DNA of 64,000 nucleotides from Deltaproteobacteria bacterium (GTDB taxonomy: Bacteria; Desulfobacterota; Desulfobaccia; Desulfobaccales; 0-14-0-80-60-11). Below, piece after piece: positions 38,899 to 49,552 of the stretch; the first letter of the stretch is position 1, and every line of letters begins with the position of its first letter. The position numbers were made by a program, and so were the translations under genes. Location of the stretch: contig JASEFS010000001.1 in assembly GCA_030018495.1 (NCBI GenBank), positions 62,001 through 126,000 of the forward strand, given 5' to 3'. The notes under the pieces were generated by a model. That model searched no databases. It saw only the letters and a list, made by a program, of their open reading frames with translations, and was not told the origin of the DNA.

Positions 38899-39162
38899 TA
38901 ATCCAGCCATGGTTACCTGATCCCCCAGAAGATGGTAGTGAAAGCAGCCCACTCAGAAAAAACTCTCGTCGTCTGAATCGACTTGCATCATCATCGGCTC
39001 AGTAAATTATGAGGGCCACCGAAAATCGGTCAATTAAATAACCTGCTCCTCCACCACCCGCACCCTTTACTGCTATTAGCAAAAATCTGTGTCGATTTAA
39101 ATCAACCGTCACCATACGAGCCAAGTCACTTAAGACCATGAGTTTTAACGGAGGGCAAAACG

Positions 39163-40299
39163 ATGCCCCGCAAAGTGCTGAAGACGTGTAGTTATCGGGC
39201 TCAGGTAAAGGCAAGAGAAGAAAGCTTGTCTTCCTGGAGAGAGGCAATGGGAAAACTGGGGCGAAGTATTGTTGCCATGACGCTTTTGGGATTGGTTCTC
39301 GCCGGGGGTTGTGGGGGCTCTTCCCAGCAAGCCATCACGGCCCAGGCAATGACTCAAAGGCAAGCCCCGAACTCCAGCAGTGAGCTCCAGAATAAATTGA
39401 TGGTGCAAACCACTCAGGCATCGTTGGCAGGCTATAAAGATTACCAGATCGGGCCGGAAGATCTCCTCGAGATTTTGTTCCTGGGGCTGGACGACCTCAA
39501 CCGGGAGGTGCGGGTCAACGGCCAGGGGGAGATCACCGTGCCCTTGGTGAATGCCGTAAACGTTGCCGGCCTGTCCCCCCAACAGGTGGAGGAGAAGTTG
39601 ATGAAGCTCTACCGGGAGCGAGAGTTCATCAATAACCCGCATATAACCGTCCAGGTCAAGGAGTACCGCCACCAGCGGGTCATGGTCACCGGCGCCGTCG
39701 CTCAACCCGGCTCCTATGAGGTCATCGGTCCCCGGACTTTGCTGGAGATGCTGGGCAAGGCCGGCGGCTTGAACGACAGGGCCGGGGACATGGTGCATCT
39801 GGTCCGCAACCAGAGCGCCGCGGACCGGGCCAAGGCGGCGAAAGGCAATGCCGCGGAGTCTTTTGCCCCAGGAACGGAAACCATAGTTATCGATCTGCGG
39901 CGTTTGTTGATGGAAGGTGACCTGAAGCTGAACCTGCCGGTGAAAAGCGGAGATGTCGTTCACGTGCCTTTTGCCCGCAGCGCTTTTGTACTGGGCGCGG
40001 TGAACAAGCCGGGTAACGTGCCGGTGAAAGACAATCTCACCGTCACCCAGGCCTTGGCAGTGGCCGGGGGCCTCAACCCCCTGCTGGCCTCCAATCGCGT
40101 CACTGTAGTGCGTCTAGACGAGAAGGGCCAGCAGGTGAATATGACCATGAATATGAAAGATACGGTTTCCGGTAAGGAAAAGGACCCAATCATCCGAGAA
40201 AACGATATCGTCTATGCCCACGAGAGCGGGTTTCGGCGGTTTCTCTTCAATGTCCGCAACCTCTGGCCCGGCGCTCTGTCCGTGCCGCTTATCCCTTGA
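39163..40299 (+). CDS. Polysaccharide export outer membrane lipoprotein (Wza-like, SLBB)
   Basis: YQIGPEDLLEILFLGLDDLNREVRVNGQGEITVPLVNAVNVAGLSPQQVEEKL; VMVTGAVAQPGSYEV. Confidence 0.93.
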   Translation: MPRKVLKTCSYRAQVKAREESLSSWREAMGKLGRSIVAMTLLGLVLAGGCGGSSQQAITAQAMTQRQAPNSSSELQNKLMVQTTQASLAGYKDYQIGPEDLLEILFLGLDDLNREVRVNGQGEITVPLVNAVNVAGLSPQQVEEKLMKLYREREFINNPHITVQVKEYRHQRVMVTGAVAQPGSYEVIGPRTLLEMLGKAGGLNDRAGDMVHLVRNQSAADRAKAAKGNAAESFAPGTETIVIDLRRLLMEGDLKLNLPVKSGDVVHVPFARSAFVLGAVNKPGNVPVKDNLTVTQALAVAGGLNPLLASNRVTVVRLDEKGQQVNMTMNMKDTVSGKEKDPIIRENDIVYAHESGFRRFLFNVRNLWPGALSVPLIP

Positions 40300-40356
40300 C
40301 GACTATGGCTTGTCTTCATTTTCCCGCAATCTGAGAAGTAAGCAGAGGACTGCATC

Positions 40357-42603
40357 ATGTCTGATTATGATCAAGTGGAAAAGTCGAAGTCCCTACAATT
40401 GCCCGGCCCGGACAGGTCCTTACCGGAGGCGTATCCCTACCCCGGCTATTATTCCGGCTATGGGGATGAGGAGTTGGAACAGGGCTGGCATCTGCTGGAT
40501 TTTTGGTACGTCCTTGAGAAGCGCAAGTGGTGGTTTTTAGGGGTCTTTGTGCCCGTGGTCCTGGCGATGGGGCTTTATTCCTTTCTGACCACCCCCATCT
40601 ACCGGGCTTCGGCCATTTTGCAGATCGTCCAGGACAATCCTTCGGCCATTGTGAGCGAAAAAGACCCCCTGGATGCGCTGTCCGCGGGCGACACCCAGGG
40701 GCGGTTTTACGAAACCCAGTACATGCTTCTGGGCAGCAAGACGCTGGCCGCCAAAATCATCCAATCCCTGAACCTCAAGGAGCACCCGGAATACAAAGAA
40801 TTGGCAAAAAAGAATAAGGATAAGACTCCTTATGAAATCGAGGCCGCGTACCTGGAGGACTTCTTAAAAAAGTTAGAAATTTTACCATTAAAGAAATCCT
40901 ATCTGGTGGAAATCTTCTTTCAGTCCCCGGACAAAGATCTGGCAGTCAAGGTCCCCAATGCGGCTTACAAGGAATACCTGGAATTCGCCATGCAGACCCG
41001 GCAGCAGTCCTACAGTTTGATCCGGGAGTGGTTGGAAAACGAACTGCATCAGTTGGCGGATAAGGTGGAGGCCTCGGAGAAGAAGCTCTACGCCCACGGC
41101 AAGGAAAAGAACTTCCTGGCTCTGGAGGGCGAGGATAATGTCATCGTCAAGAAATATGTGGAACTGAACAAAGTCCTGACCACGGCCCAGACCGAGCGGG
41201 CCGCCAAGGAGGCGCAATATCAACAGGTGCAGAAACGGGGGGCCGATGCTCCCCTGATCATCAACAATCCCTTGGTGCAGAGGCTCAGGGAAGAGATGAT
41301 TACCCAGAAAGCCCAGGTGGCCAGCCTGGCCAAGACCTTCGGCAAAAACTACCCGCAATTACAAGCCGAACAGGCCAAGCTGGGGGAACTTAAGTCCCGG
41401 GTGAACAGTGAGGTGCAGCGCACTCTGGCCAGCATCAAAGCGGATTACGAGGCGGCGCTGAGGACCGAAAATTTCCTCCGGGAAGAGGCCGGTCGACAGC
41501 GAAAAGAGGTGGAAGGGCTCCAGGAGAATCTGGTGCAGCATAACATCCTCAAACGCGACCTCCAAACCAACGAGCAACTCTACCAGGCCCTGCTGGCCCG
41601 GATGAAAGAAGCCAGCGTGGCCAGCACCATGGTGGCCAGCAATGCCGCGGTCATTCAGCCTGCAAAGCCGCCCCTGGAGCCTTATAAGCCTAAGAAGGCT
41701 TTAAATATGGCCCTGGCGGTCTTAGTGGGGCTCATGGGCGGGGTGGGTATGGCCTTCCTGGCCGAATACCTGGACAGCTCCATCAAAACCTCTGAGGAAA
41801 TGGAACGAGTGTACCGTCTGCCCTCCTTGGGTGTGGTGCCGCTCTTATCTACTAACAGCGATCGCGCCACCAGCAACGGGGACCGACAGCTGGCCCTGGC
41901 AACCTATGCCAAGCCCATGTCGATGCTGGCTGAGGCGGTGTTCCACCTGCGCACCTCTCTCATGCTTTCCATGTCCGGCCGGCCGCCGGGCACCATCCTG
42001 GTGACCAGCCCTAACCCCGGTGAGGGCAAGACCACCCTTTCCATCAACCTGGCCTCCGCCATGCTCTTTGGGGACAACAAGGTGCTGATCATCGATGGAG
42101 ATCTGCGGCGACCGCATATCAACCAGATGTTCGAGGTGCTCCTGGAGCCGGGCTTGAGCAACTATCTAACCGGCAGCACGCAGATCACGGAAATTATCAA
42201 GGAAACCCCGGTGCAAAACCTCTACATCATCCCCGCCGGCCCCAAGCCGCCACACCCCATCCAGCTCTTAAGTTCTCCGGCCTTTCGGAGCTTACTGGAA
42301 GAGCTCAAGCAGGACTTTGCCCACATCGTCATCGACACGCCCCCTATTATCGGTTTTGCGGACGCCCGGGTGGTCGCCCATATGGTAGACGGAGTGCTTC
42401 TGGTCATCAGGCACAACCAAACTTCCCGAGACGCCGGCAAGCTGGCCATCCAGCTCCTGAACCAGGCCTATGGCAACATCCTGGGGGTGGTGCTCAACAT
42501 GGCCCAAAAGGACAAGATGGGATATAGGGGGTATTACAGTTACTACAAATATTACCATAAATACTACGACGGCTACTCCAAGGATAGCGGGAAAAGAGCA
42601 TAA
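40357..42603 (+). CDS. Wzc-like polysaccharide copolymerase / BY-kinase
   Basis: Wzz domain; Walker A NPGEGKTTLSINLA, KVLIIDGDLRRP, FAHIVIDTPPIIG; Tyr-cluster tail YRGYYSYYKYYHKYYDGYSK. Confidence 0.95.
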   Translation: MSDYDQVEKSKSLQLPGPDRSLPEAYPYPGYYSGYGDEELEQGWHLLDFWYVLEKRKWWFLGVFVPVVLAMGLYSFLTTPIYRASAILQIVQDNPSAIVSEKDPLDALSAGDTQGRFYETQYMLLGSKTLAAKIIQSLNLKEHPEYKELAKKNKDKTPYEIEAAYLEDFLKKLEILPLKKSYLVEIFFQSPDKDLAVKVPNAAYKEYLEFAMQTRQQSYSLIREWLENELHQLADKVEASEKKLYAHGKEKNFLALEGEDNVIVKKYVELNKVLTTAQTERAAKEAQYQQVQKRGADAPLIINNPLVQRLREEMITQKAQVASLAKTFGKNYPQLQAEQAKLGELKSRVNSEVQRTLASIKADYEAALRTENFLREEAGRQRKEVEGLQENLVQHNILKRDLQTNEQLYQALLARMKEASVASTMVASNAAVIQPAKPPLEPYKPKKALNMALAVLVGLMGGVGMAFLAEYLDSSIKTSEEMERVYRLPSLGVVPLLSTNSDRATSNGDRQLALATYAKPMSMLAEAVFHLRTSLMLSMSGRPPGTILVTSPNPGEGKTTLSINLASAMLFGDNKVLIIDGDLRRPHINQMFEVLLEPGLSNYLTGSTQITEIIKETPVQNLYIIPAGPKPPHPIQLLSSPAFRSLLEELKQDFAHIVIDTPPIIGFADARVVAHMVDGVLLVIRHNQTSRDAGKLAIQLLNQAYGNILGVVLNMAQKDKMGYRGYYSYYKYYHKYYDGYSKDSGKRA

Positions 42604-42777
42604 TGCTATCTTCAGATAGAACTAAGAAAATTTAAGAAAATCTTCATGCTTCACAGAAAGCAATGCTTGTGTAAATAGATTTTCTGGAGCACGTCAGGCG
42701 ATCATCATACGAACCAAGTCCGAAGGCCCAAAGGAGAATACTCCGACATAGGGTCTCCTCTCCGTACTCCTCAACTC

Positions 42778-44025
42778 ATGAACGCTACTCTCTTGGAATT
42801 GGAAGATGCATTGAATGAAGGAGTAGTGCAAGAGAATCTCCTTATTTCAATGTCAGCTCCTGACCTCACCCAAGGCGAGAGGAGTGCTGTAAGCCAAGTA
42901 CTTACAACTCCGCACTTGGCTCTGGGACCACAGTTGGTCGAGTTTGAAAAATGTTTCAGTGAATTAATCGGGCCTTACCAATGCGTCGGGGTGTCGAGCG
43001 GCACCGCAGGTCTGCACCTTGCTGTCATTGCCGCTGATGTCAAAGATGGCGACCTGGTCATCACCACCCCCTTTTCCTTCATAGCCTCGGCGAATTGCAT
43101 TTTATATGAAAGGGGATTTCCCATTTTCGTGGACGTGGACCCAAGAACGGGAAATCTCGATCCCAACTTGGTCCAAGAAGCCGCCCAGGACCTTATCCAG
43201 GGAGGAGTCAAGGCCCGCCGCTGGTTGCCGGCTTCCGGGCGCGCCAACGACTCCCTTCGGAAAGGCTGCCTTAAGGCAATTCTGCCGGTTCATGCCTTTG
43301 GGCAACCCGCGGATATGGATCCTCTCTTAGAAACGGCTCGGCGGCATGGGCTCGTGGTCATTGAGGATGCCTGTGAAGCCCTGGGCAGTGAGTACAAAGG
43401 CCGCAAAGCGGGGTGCCTGGGAGATATCGCGGTTTTCGCTTTTTATCCAAATAAACAGATAACCACGGGAGAGGGTGGGATGATCGTCACCGCATCTCCT
43501 GAATGGGAGGCCCTTTTTCGTTCTTTGCGTAATCAAGGCAGGGATGTCTTCGATGCCTGGCTCAATCATAGTCGTCTGGGATTCAACTATCGCTTGGACG
43601 AAATGAGTGCCGCCTTGGGGGTGGCCCAATTGGCGCGCCTCGATGAAATACTGCAAAAGAGGGAACAGGTTGCCGGCTGGTATGGAGAACGGCTGGCTGA
43701 TTTGGAACTGGTGGAAGTGCCTTTTATCTCCCCTTACACCACTCGCATGAGTTGGTTTGTCTATGTCGTGCGCCTCAAACCGCCCGCTTCCCGGGAGCGG
43801 GTAATGTCCGAACTGCAGAAAGCCGGCATTCCCAGCCGTCCGTATTTCACGCCTATTCACCTGCAACCGTTCTATCGGAAAGAATTCGGTTACCGCGAGG
43901 GTGACTTTCCTGTTACCGAGTATTTGGGAAATGTTTCCCTGGCACTGCCCTTTTCAGGCGTAATGACGGAAACACAGGTTGATTATGTCTGCGAACATTT
44001 AGGACGGTCACTGACAAGATATTAA
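42778..44025 (+). CDS. DegT/DnrJ/EryC1/StrS aminotransferase
   Basis: VGVSSGTAGLHLAVIAA; VVIEDACEALGSEYKGRKAGCLGDIAVFAFYPNKQITTGEGGMIVT. Confidence 0.95.
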   Translation: MNATLLELEDALNEGVVQENLLISMSAPDLTQGERSAVSQVLTTPHLALGPQLVEFEKCFSELIGPYQCVGVSSGTAGLHLAVIAADVKDGDLVITTPFSFIASANCILYERGFPIFVDVDPRTGNLDPNLVQEAAQDLIQGGVKARRWLPASGRANDSLRKGCLKAILPVHAFGQPADMDPLLETARRHGLVVIEDACEALGSEYKGRKAGCLGDIAVFAFYPNKQITTGEGGMIVTASPEWEALFRSLRNQGRDVFDAWLNHSRLGFNYRLDEMSAALGVAQLARLDEILQKREQVAGWYGERLADLELVEVPFISPYTTRMSWFVYVVRLKPPASRERVMSELQKAGIPSRPYFTPIHLQPFYRKEFGYREGDFPVTEYLGNVSLALPFSGVMTETQVDYVCEHLGRSLTRY

Positions 44026-44132
44026 AAGCTATTGCAAACCCAACATTGGTCATCCTGGACGTAATGAAGGATCCCGAACTTTTACAACAGCCTCTAAGCT
44101 CCTTCTAACAAGCGCTTATTCGGTCCAAAGCA

Positions 44133-46097
44133 ATGGCAACTATTAGCAGGCCATCCGAAGCTCTGAAAATTATTGGGAAAATTCCCGACAAAGTCTATTT
44201 TGCCATTGTCGATAGCGTAATGCTGGCCATAGCCGTCTATTTGAGCTTTGTTTTACGTCTGGAAACCTTTGATGTATCGAGTTTCGAAATGGTAATTTTG
44301 ATTTTGACCGCATCTTTGTCCTGCATCAACCCGTTAGTCTTTCGAGTTACCGGTGTTTATTCCATTGTCTGGCGTTACTCTTCGATTGAAGAAATGCTGA
44401 AGTTGATTGCCTCAGTGACACTTGCGGTCCTGTTGGCCTGCATTGTCACCGTGTTCATCGGCGTTCTGCATCCGGACAATTATTTTCTCCCCCGCTCTAT
44501 TCCCTTTATTCTTCTTTCTGTTGCCATACCCTTGATTGTTTATCCCCGGGCCATCATGCGAATAGTCGCCATTTGGCAAATTAGAAGACAAAACCATAAC
44601 AATGGGGCCCACAAGAAAACCTTAATAATCGGAGCAGGGAGCGCGGGCTCGCTCATCATGCGAGAGATCCGTCTGAATCCCCAGTTGAGTCTGGATATTA
44701 TCGGGTTCCTGGACGATGACCCGGCAAAAGACCGTCAGTTTATCCACGGCAAAATGGTTCTTGGCGACCTGAAGAGTATTAAGGAAGTGGTAGAAACCTA
44801 CCAAGTCGAGCAAGTTATCATTGCAATGCCGACTGCTCCGGGCAGAGCGGTCCGGAAGATTGTCGATTTCTGCAACAACGCCAATCTGCCTGTCAAAGTT
44901 ATGCCTGGCATTTATGAGCTGCTGAACGGCAACGTGAGCGTCAACAGCCTGAGGCCGGTTCAAATTGAAGACTTGCTGCGTCGAGAAATGGTACAAACCA
45001 ATGTCTCAAGCACGGCAGGGATCATCAAAGGAAAGCGCATTCTGGTCAGCGGCGCCGGCGGGTCTATCGGCAGTGAGTTGTGCCGCCAAATCTGGCGGTT
45101 GGATCCTGAGATGCTTATTTTGCTGGGACACGGAGAAAATAGCATTTTTAACATTCATAATGAATTGCAGGAGTCTTGGCACCGATCTGGTCAGAAGAAC
45201 ATCGGCGCGAGATTGCAGCCAGTGATTGCGGATGTTCGCTTCCCAGAAAGACTCCGTGCCGTTTTTGAGGAATTTCATCCGGAAATTGTTTTCCATACTG
45301 CCGCCCATAAACACGTGCCCCTCATGGAGATCAACCCGGGAGAGGCCGTTATCAACAACGTGCTGGGAACCCATTATCTCCTGGAAACCTGCCAATCTTT
45401 TTGGGTCGAGCGATTTTTGCTGATATCCACTGACAAGGCGGTGAGGCCTGCCAGCATTATGGGAGCTACCAAGAGATTGGCCGAGCTGCTGGTGCAGAGA
45501 GCTGCAGCAACCAGCCAAAAACCTTATGTTTGCGTCAGATTCGGCAATGTCTTAGGCAGCCGGGGAAGCGTTTTATTGAAATTTAAAGAACAACTGGCTA
45601 TGGGGGGCCCGCTAACCATCACCCACCCGGACATGGAGCGCTACTTTATGACCATCCCGGAGGCCGTGCATCTGGTCATCCAGGCTGCATCCCTGGGAAA
45701 AGGCGGTGAAGTTTTTGTCCTTGATATGGGTGAGCCGGTGAAAATTGTCGATCTGGCCAAAGACCTTATAAAACTTTCGGGAAAAGTGCCGGGCCGGGAC
45801 ATTGATATCGTGTTCACCGGGGTGCGGCCGGGCGAGAAACTTCGGGAAGAGCTCTTCTTGCCAAGCGAAGACTATCATCACACGCAGCATCCCAAAATTT
45901 ATGTTGCTGAGGCCGATCGATGCTCCCAGTCTATGTTGCATGATTTGATGGAGGAATTGCGTGATTCCGCGCTGGTGAATGACCAGGAACGCATGAAGAG
46001 TCTTTTCTTTAAGCTGATACCAGACCTCCACCTTTGCAACCTGAAGGCAGTAAATTACGAGCAAAGCTTTGCAGGCCACGGTCAAGCTGCCTCATAG
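44133..46097 (+). CDS. Membrane-anchored nucleoside-diphosphate-sugar 4,6-dehydratase/epimerase (WbpM/CapD-like)
   Basis: N-terminal TM helices; LIIGAGSAGSLIMREI; ILVSGAGGSIGSELCRQI; FHTAAHKHVPLME; STDKAVRPASIMGATKRLAEL. Confidence 0.95.
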   Translation: MATISRPSEALKIIGKIPDKVYFAIVDSVMLAIAVYLSFVLRLETFDVSSFEMVILILTASLSCINPLVFRVTGVYSIVWRYSSIEEMLKLIASVTLAVLLACIVTVFIGVLHPDNYFLPRSIPFILLSVAIPLIVYPRAIMRIVAIWQIRRQNHNNGAHKKTLIIGAGSAGSLIMREIRLNPQLSLDIIGFLDDDPAKDRQFIHGKMVLGDLKSIKEVVETYQVEQVIIAMPTAPGRAVRKIVDFCNNANLPVKVMPGIYELLNGNVSVNSLRPVQIEDLLRREMVQTNVSSTAGIIKGKRILVSGAGGSIGSELCRQIWRLDPEMLILLGHGENSIFNIHNELQESWHRSGQKNIGARLQPVIADVRFPERLRAVFEEFHPEIVFHTAAHKHVPLMEINPGEAVINNVLGTHYLLETCQSFWVERFLLISTDKAVRPASIMGATKRLAELLVQRAAATSQKPYVCVRFGNVLGSRGSVLLKFKEQLAMGGPLTITHPDMERYFMTIPEAVHLVIQAASLGKGGEVFVLDMGEPVKIVDLAKDLIKLSGKVPGRDIDIVFTGVRPGEKLREELFLPSEDYHHTQHPKIYVAEADRCSQSMLHDLMEELRDSALVNDQERMKSLFFKLIPDLHLCNLKAVNYEQSFAGHGQAAS

Positions 46098-46098
46098 T

Positions 46099-47451
46099 AT
46101 GCGGATTCAAGAGACTCCTCTACCCTCCGATATCGGCATTCAAGAGGAGTTTTATCCCGACTCCGCCCGGGGGCTTTCCCTTCGTTGCAACTTTCTCTGG
46201 ACCCTGGCCGGCAACGTGGTCTATGCCGCCTGCCAGTGGGGCATGCTGGTGGTCCTGGCCAAGCTGGGCAGCCCGGAGATGGTGGGCCAGTTCGCTTTGG
46301 GACTGGCCATCACCGCGCCGATTTTTATGTTCAGCAATCTCCAACTCCGCGCGGTTCAGGCCACGGATGCCCGCCGGGAATATCTCTTCGGCCACTATCT
46401 GGCTTTGCGGCTGTTGACCGTTATTCTGGCTTTCCTGGTTATCGGCGGCATCACGGGATTGAGTTCTTATAGCTGGGGCACCAAACTGGTCATCCTGGCC
46501 GTAGGTCTGGCCAAGGCTTTTGAGGCCGTCAGCGATGTGTTCTACGGTTTGTTTCAGCAGCATGAAAGATTGGACCGCATTGCCACTTCCATGATGATTA
46601 AGGGGCCTTTGTCCCTGGCGGCCCTGGGATCGGTTTTCTACCTCACCGGGAGTATGTTCTGGGGCGCCTTGGGTTTGGTAGCGGCCTGGGCCGTGGTCTT
46701 GCTGGCTTATGATATGTATCGCGGCGCCCAAATATTGGCTGTCGCCGCATCGAATTCCGGAAGAAATACCTCCCCCCTGGTTCGGCGCCGCCTGGTTCTC
46801 CAACTCCCCTGGGAGCCTGCCACCCTAAGCCGCCTCGCTTGGCTGGCCTTGCCCTTGGGATTTGTCATGATGGTGATCTCCCTAAAAACCAACATCCCCC
46901 GGTACTTTATCGAGCACTATCTGGGAGAGCGGCAGTTGGGGATTTTCGCGGCTATGGCCTATTTTATGATGGCCGGAAAGCAGGTGGTAGGCGCTCTGGG
47001 GCAGTCGGCCACCCCTCGCTTGGCCAAATACTACGCCGCCGGGCGCAAAGGAGCGATGTTCACGCTCCTGGTCAAGCTGATGCTTCTCGGCGGCCTGTTG
47101 GGTGTGGCCGGGGTGCTTGTCGCTCTGATGGCCGGCAAGGAAATCCTTACCCTGGTCTATCGGGCCGAATATGCCGAAAAGGCCGGGGTCCTGGCGTGGC
47201 TGATGGCGGCCGCCGGCATTTACTATATCGGAGTCTTTTTGGGCTTTGGGATGACCGCGGCCCGTTACTTTCGCATTCAGGCCCCTTTGAATGCAGTCAC
47301 TTTGCTCCTTATTACCGGTGTTTCGGCGCTGCTGATTCCCCGCTATGGTCTGGTGGGGGCCGCCTGGGTCGCCTGTGTTGTTTATACCGTGGAAATTCCT
47401 CTGAAAGCCTGGATCATGGCCCACGCCTTCAAACATTTCCCCGTTAATTGA
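46099..47451 (+). CDS. Wzx-like oligosaccharide flippase
   Basis: 12-14 TM MOP-type protein: SLRCNFLWTLAGNVVYAACQWGMLVVLAKLGSPEMVGQFALGLAI. Confidence 0.9.
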   Translation: MRIQETPLPSDIGIQEEFYPDSARGLSLRCNFLWTLAGNVVYAACQWGMLVVLAKLGSPEMVGQFALGLAITAPIFMFSNLQLRAVQATDARREYLFGHYLALRLLTVILAFLVIGGITGLSSYSWGTKLVILAVGLAKAFEAVSDVFYGLFQQHERLDRIATSMMIKGPLSLAALGSVFYLTGSMFWGALGLVAAWAVVLLAYDMYRGAQILAVAASNSGRNTSPLVRRRLVLQLPWEPATLSRLAWLALPLGFVMMVISLKTNIPRYFIEHYLGERQLGIFAAMAYFMMAGKQVVGALGQSATPRLAKYYAAGRKGAMFTLLVKLMLLGGLLGVAGVLVALMAGKEILTLVYRAEYAEKAGVLAWLMAAAGIYYIGVFLGFGMTAARYFRIQAPLNAVTLLLITGVSALLIPRYGLVGAAWVACVVYTVEIPLKAWIMAHAFKHFPVN

Positions 47452-47469
47452 TCGAAATAAAAAGCTTAA

Positions 47470-48627
47470 ATGAACTTATTGCATCTGAGTTCGCCCGTGC
47501 GCATTCTCCAGGTTGTCGGAGGAATGAACCTGGGGGGCGTGGAAACCTGGCTGCTGCAAGTCTTGCGAAATATTGACAGAGAACGCTTCCAGATTGACCT
47601 GCTGGTCCATACGGAGGAGGAGTGCGTCTATGATGAGGAAGTGCGGGCTCTGGGCTGCCGGATTCTCCCTTGCTTGCATCCCCGCCAGCCGTGGACTTAC
47701 GCCCGCAATTTCCACCGCCTGGTCCGGGAATGCGGCCCCTACGATATCATTCACAGCCATGTTTTCCGCTTCAGCGGCTTTATTATGCGACTGGCGGCTG
47801 CTGCCGGCATTCCGGTGCGCATCGCTCACAGTCGCAGCTCGGCGGAGAACCGCAACCTGACCATATGGCGGCAGGGCTACAATTTCCTGATGAGTTCCTG
47901 GCTGGCAGGATACTCCACCCATCTCCTGGCGGTCTCCCGTGATGCGGCCCTGGGGCTGTACGGCCCCGGTGGCCTCAACGACTCCAAGCTCTTTCTGGCG
48001 CCTTCAGCCATTGATTTCACCCCGTTTCAAGAAAACTGTTCAAGCGGGGAGATCAGAGACGGCCTGTCTTTGCCTCTGGACGCCAAGGTGGTGGGGCATG
48101 TGGGCAGGTTTACGGAAGCCAAGAACCATGATTTTGTCATCGAAGTAGCTCGGATTCTTTGCCAGCGGCGGCCAAATCTTCAATTTGTGCTGGTGGGTGA
48201 AGGGCCGTCCCGGACTGTATGCATGGAACGGGTGGAGAAAATGGGACTGGCCCCGCGGTTCAAGTTTACCGGGGCCCGCCGGGACGTGCCGCGGCTCATG
48301 AAGGGGGCCATGGACCTGTTGCTCTTTCCCTCTAAATGGGAGGGCCTTCCCCGCGTAGTACTGGAAGCCCAGGCCGCCGGCTTGCCCTGCGTTATTTCAG
48401 ATGTCATTTCCGAGGAGGTGGAAGTGGTGCAGCCGCTGGTGCGGCGCCTCTCCTTGAAGCAGCCCCCCGCAGACTGGGCCGAGGCCGTCCTGGCCGCCCT
48501 TGATAATCCCCCGCCGGTCAGCCCCCATGATGCCTTTGCTGCCATGCAGGGCAGCCGGTTCAGTATGGCTGGCAATGTCAAGCTCCTGGAGAGCCTTTAT
48601 TTGCAAGCCTTAACGGAGCGCCGATGA
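47470..48627 (+). CDS. GT4 family glycosyltransferase
   Basis: RILQVVGGMNLGGVETWLLQVLRNID; GHVGRFTEAKNHDFVIEVA; FPSKWEGLPRVVLEAQAAGLPCVISDVI. Confidence 0.94.
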   Translation: MNLLHLSSPVRILQVVGGMNLGGVETWLLQVLRNIDRERFQIDLLVHTEEECVYDEEVRALGCRILPCLHPRQPWTYARNFHRLVRECGPYDIIHSHVFRFSGFIMRLAAAAGIPVRIAHSRSSAENRNLTIWRQGYNFLMSSWLAGYSTHLLAVSRDAALGLYGPGGLNDSKLFLAPSAIDFTPFQENCSSGEIRDGLSLPLDAKVVGHVGRFTEAKNHDFVIEVARILCQRRPNLQFVLVGEGPSRTVCMERVEKMGLAPRFKFTGARRDVPRLMKGAMDLLLFPSKWEGLPRVVLEAQAAGLPCVISDVISEEVEVVQPLVRRLSLKQPPADWAEAVLAALDNPPPVSPHDAFAAMQGSRFSMAGNVKLLESLYLQALTERR

Positions 48628-49499
48628 ATCCTCCGGTATCTGTAATCATGGCAGCCTATAACGCCGAAAAAACCATAGGCGCGGCCATTCGCTCCATCCT
48701 GGGACAGACTCACCAAAACCTGGAGCTCATCATCGTGGACGATGCTTCCCGGGATCGGACCGTAGAAGTCATCCATTCATTCTCCGATCCACGTTTGGTG
48801 CTACTACGTAACAGAGCTAATATTAAGCAGGGGCTTTCTCGGAATATTGCTATTGACGCCGCCAAGGGGGAATTCATTGCCGTCATAGATGCCGACGATC
48901 TGAGCCTGCCCACCCGCCTGCAAAAACAGGTGGAATTTTTAGTCTCACATCCCGAAGTGGATGTCGTAGGCAGCAACTCTTATCTCTTCAATGACTCCGG
49001 AGCTATCCTGGGCGGATTGGTAAATAAGGGGCAAACCCACCAGGAATTGACTGCCAGGATAGACCGTAAGATTCCCCTGACTCACCCAACCATTATGGGG
49101 CGGGCGGAGTGGTTTCGAAAATACCGCTATCGGCAATATCCGCGCTCACAGGATCGGGACCTTTTTCTTCGTTCCTACCGGCACAGTACCTTCGCGAATA
49201 CTCCGCTGTTTTTGTATGCGTATCGTGATCCGGGGAAGCTGTCAATGAGAAAACTGGTTCTGGCCAGTTGGACCAATCTAGTAATTCGACTGCGACATCG
49301 GCGGGAATATGGATTGCCGGTTTACTCGGTTCTCGCTTCTCCCCTTTTGATGGGGGGTAAATGGTTTTACTGGGGGCTCCTAGCCTTGCGAGGCCAGAGC
49401 CTCTTCGCTCTCCCCTGCCAAAAACTTGAAAATAACCAACGAGTTGAGGCCGACCAGGCTTGGATTTGGCATTGTTTGGGGATAAGCTCGCAAATTTAA
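48624..49499 (+). CDS. GT2 family glycosyltransferase
   Basis: VSVIMAAYNAEKTIGAAIRSILGQTHQNLELIIVDDASRDRTVEV...VIDADDLS; ATGA overlap with upstream gene. Confidence 0.95.
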   Translation: MNPPVSVIMAAYNAEKTIGAAIRSILGQTHQNLELIIVDDASRDRTVEVIHSFSDPRLVLLRNRANIKQGLSRNIAIDAAKGEFIAVIDADDLSLPTRLQKQVEFLVSHPEVDVVGSNSYLFNDSGAILGGLVNKGQTHQELTARIDRKIPLTHPTIMGRAEWFRKYRYRQYPRSQDRDLFLRSYRHSTFANTPLFLYAYRDPGKLSMRKLVLASWTNLVIRLRHRREYGLPVYSVLASPLLMGGKWFYWGLLALRGQSLFALPCQKLENNQRVEADQAWIWHCLGISSQI

Positions 49500-49552
49500 A
49501 AACATACCAATCAAAATTCCCAAACTCTTATTCTAAATAAACAAGGCCCGGA

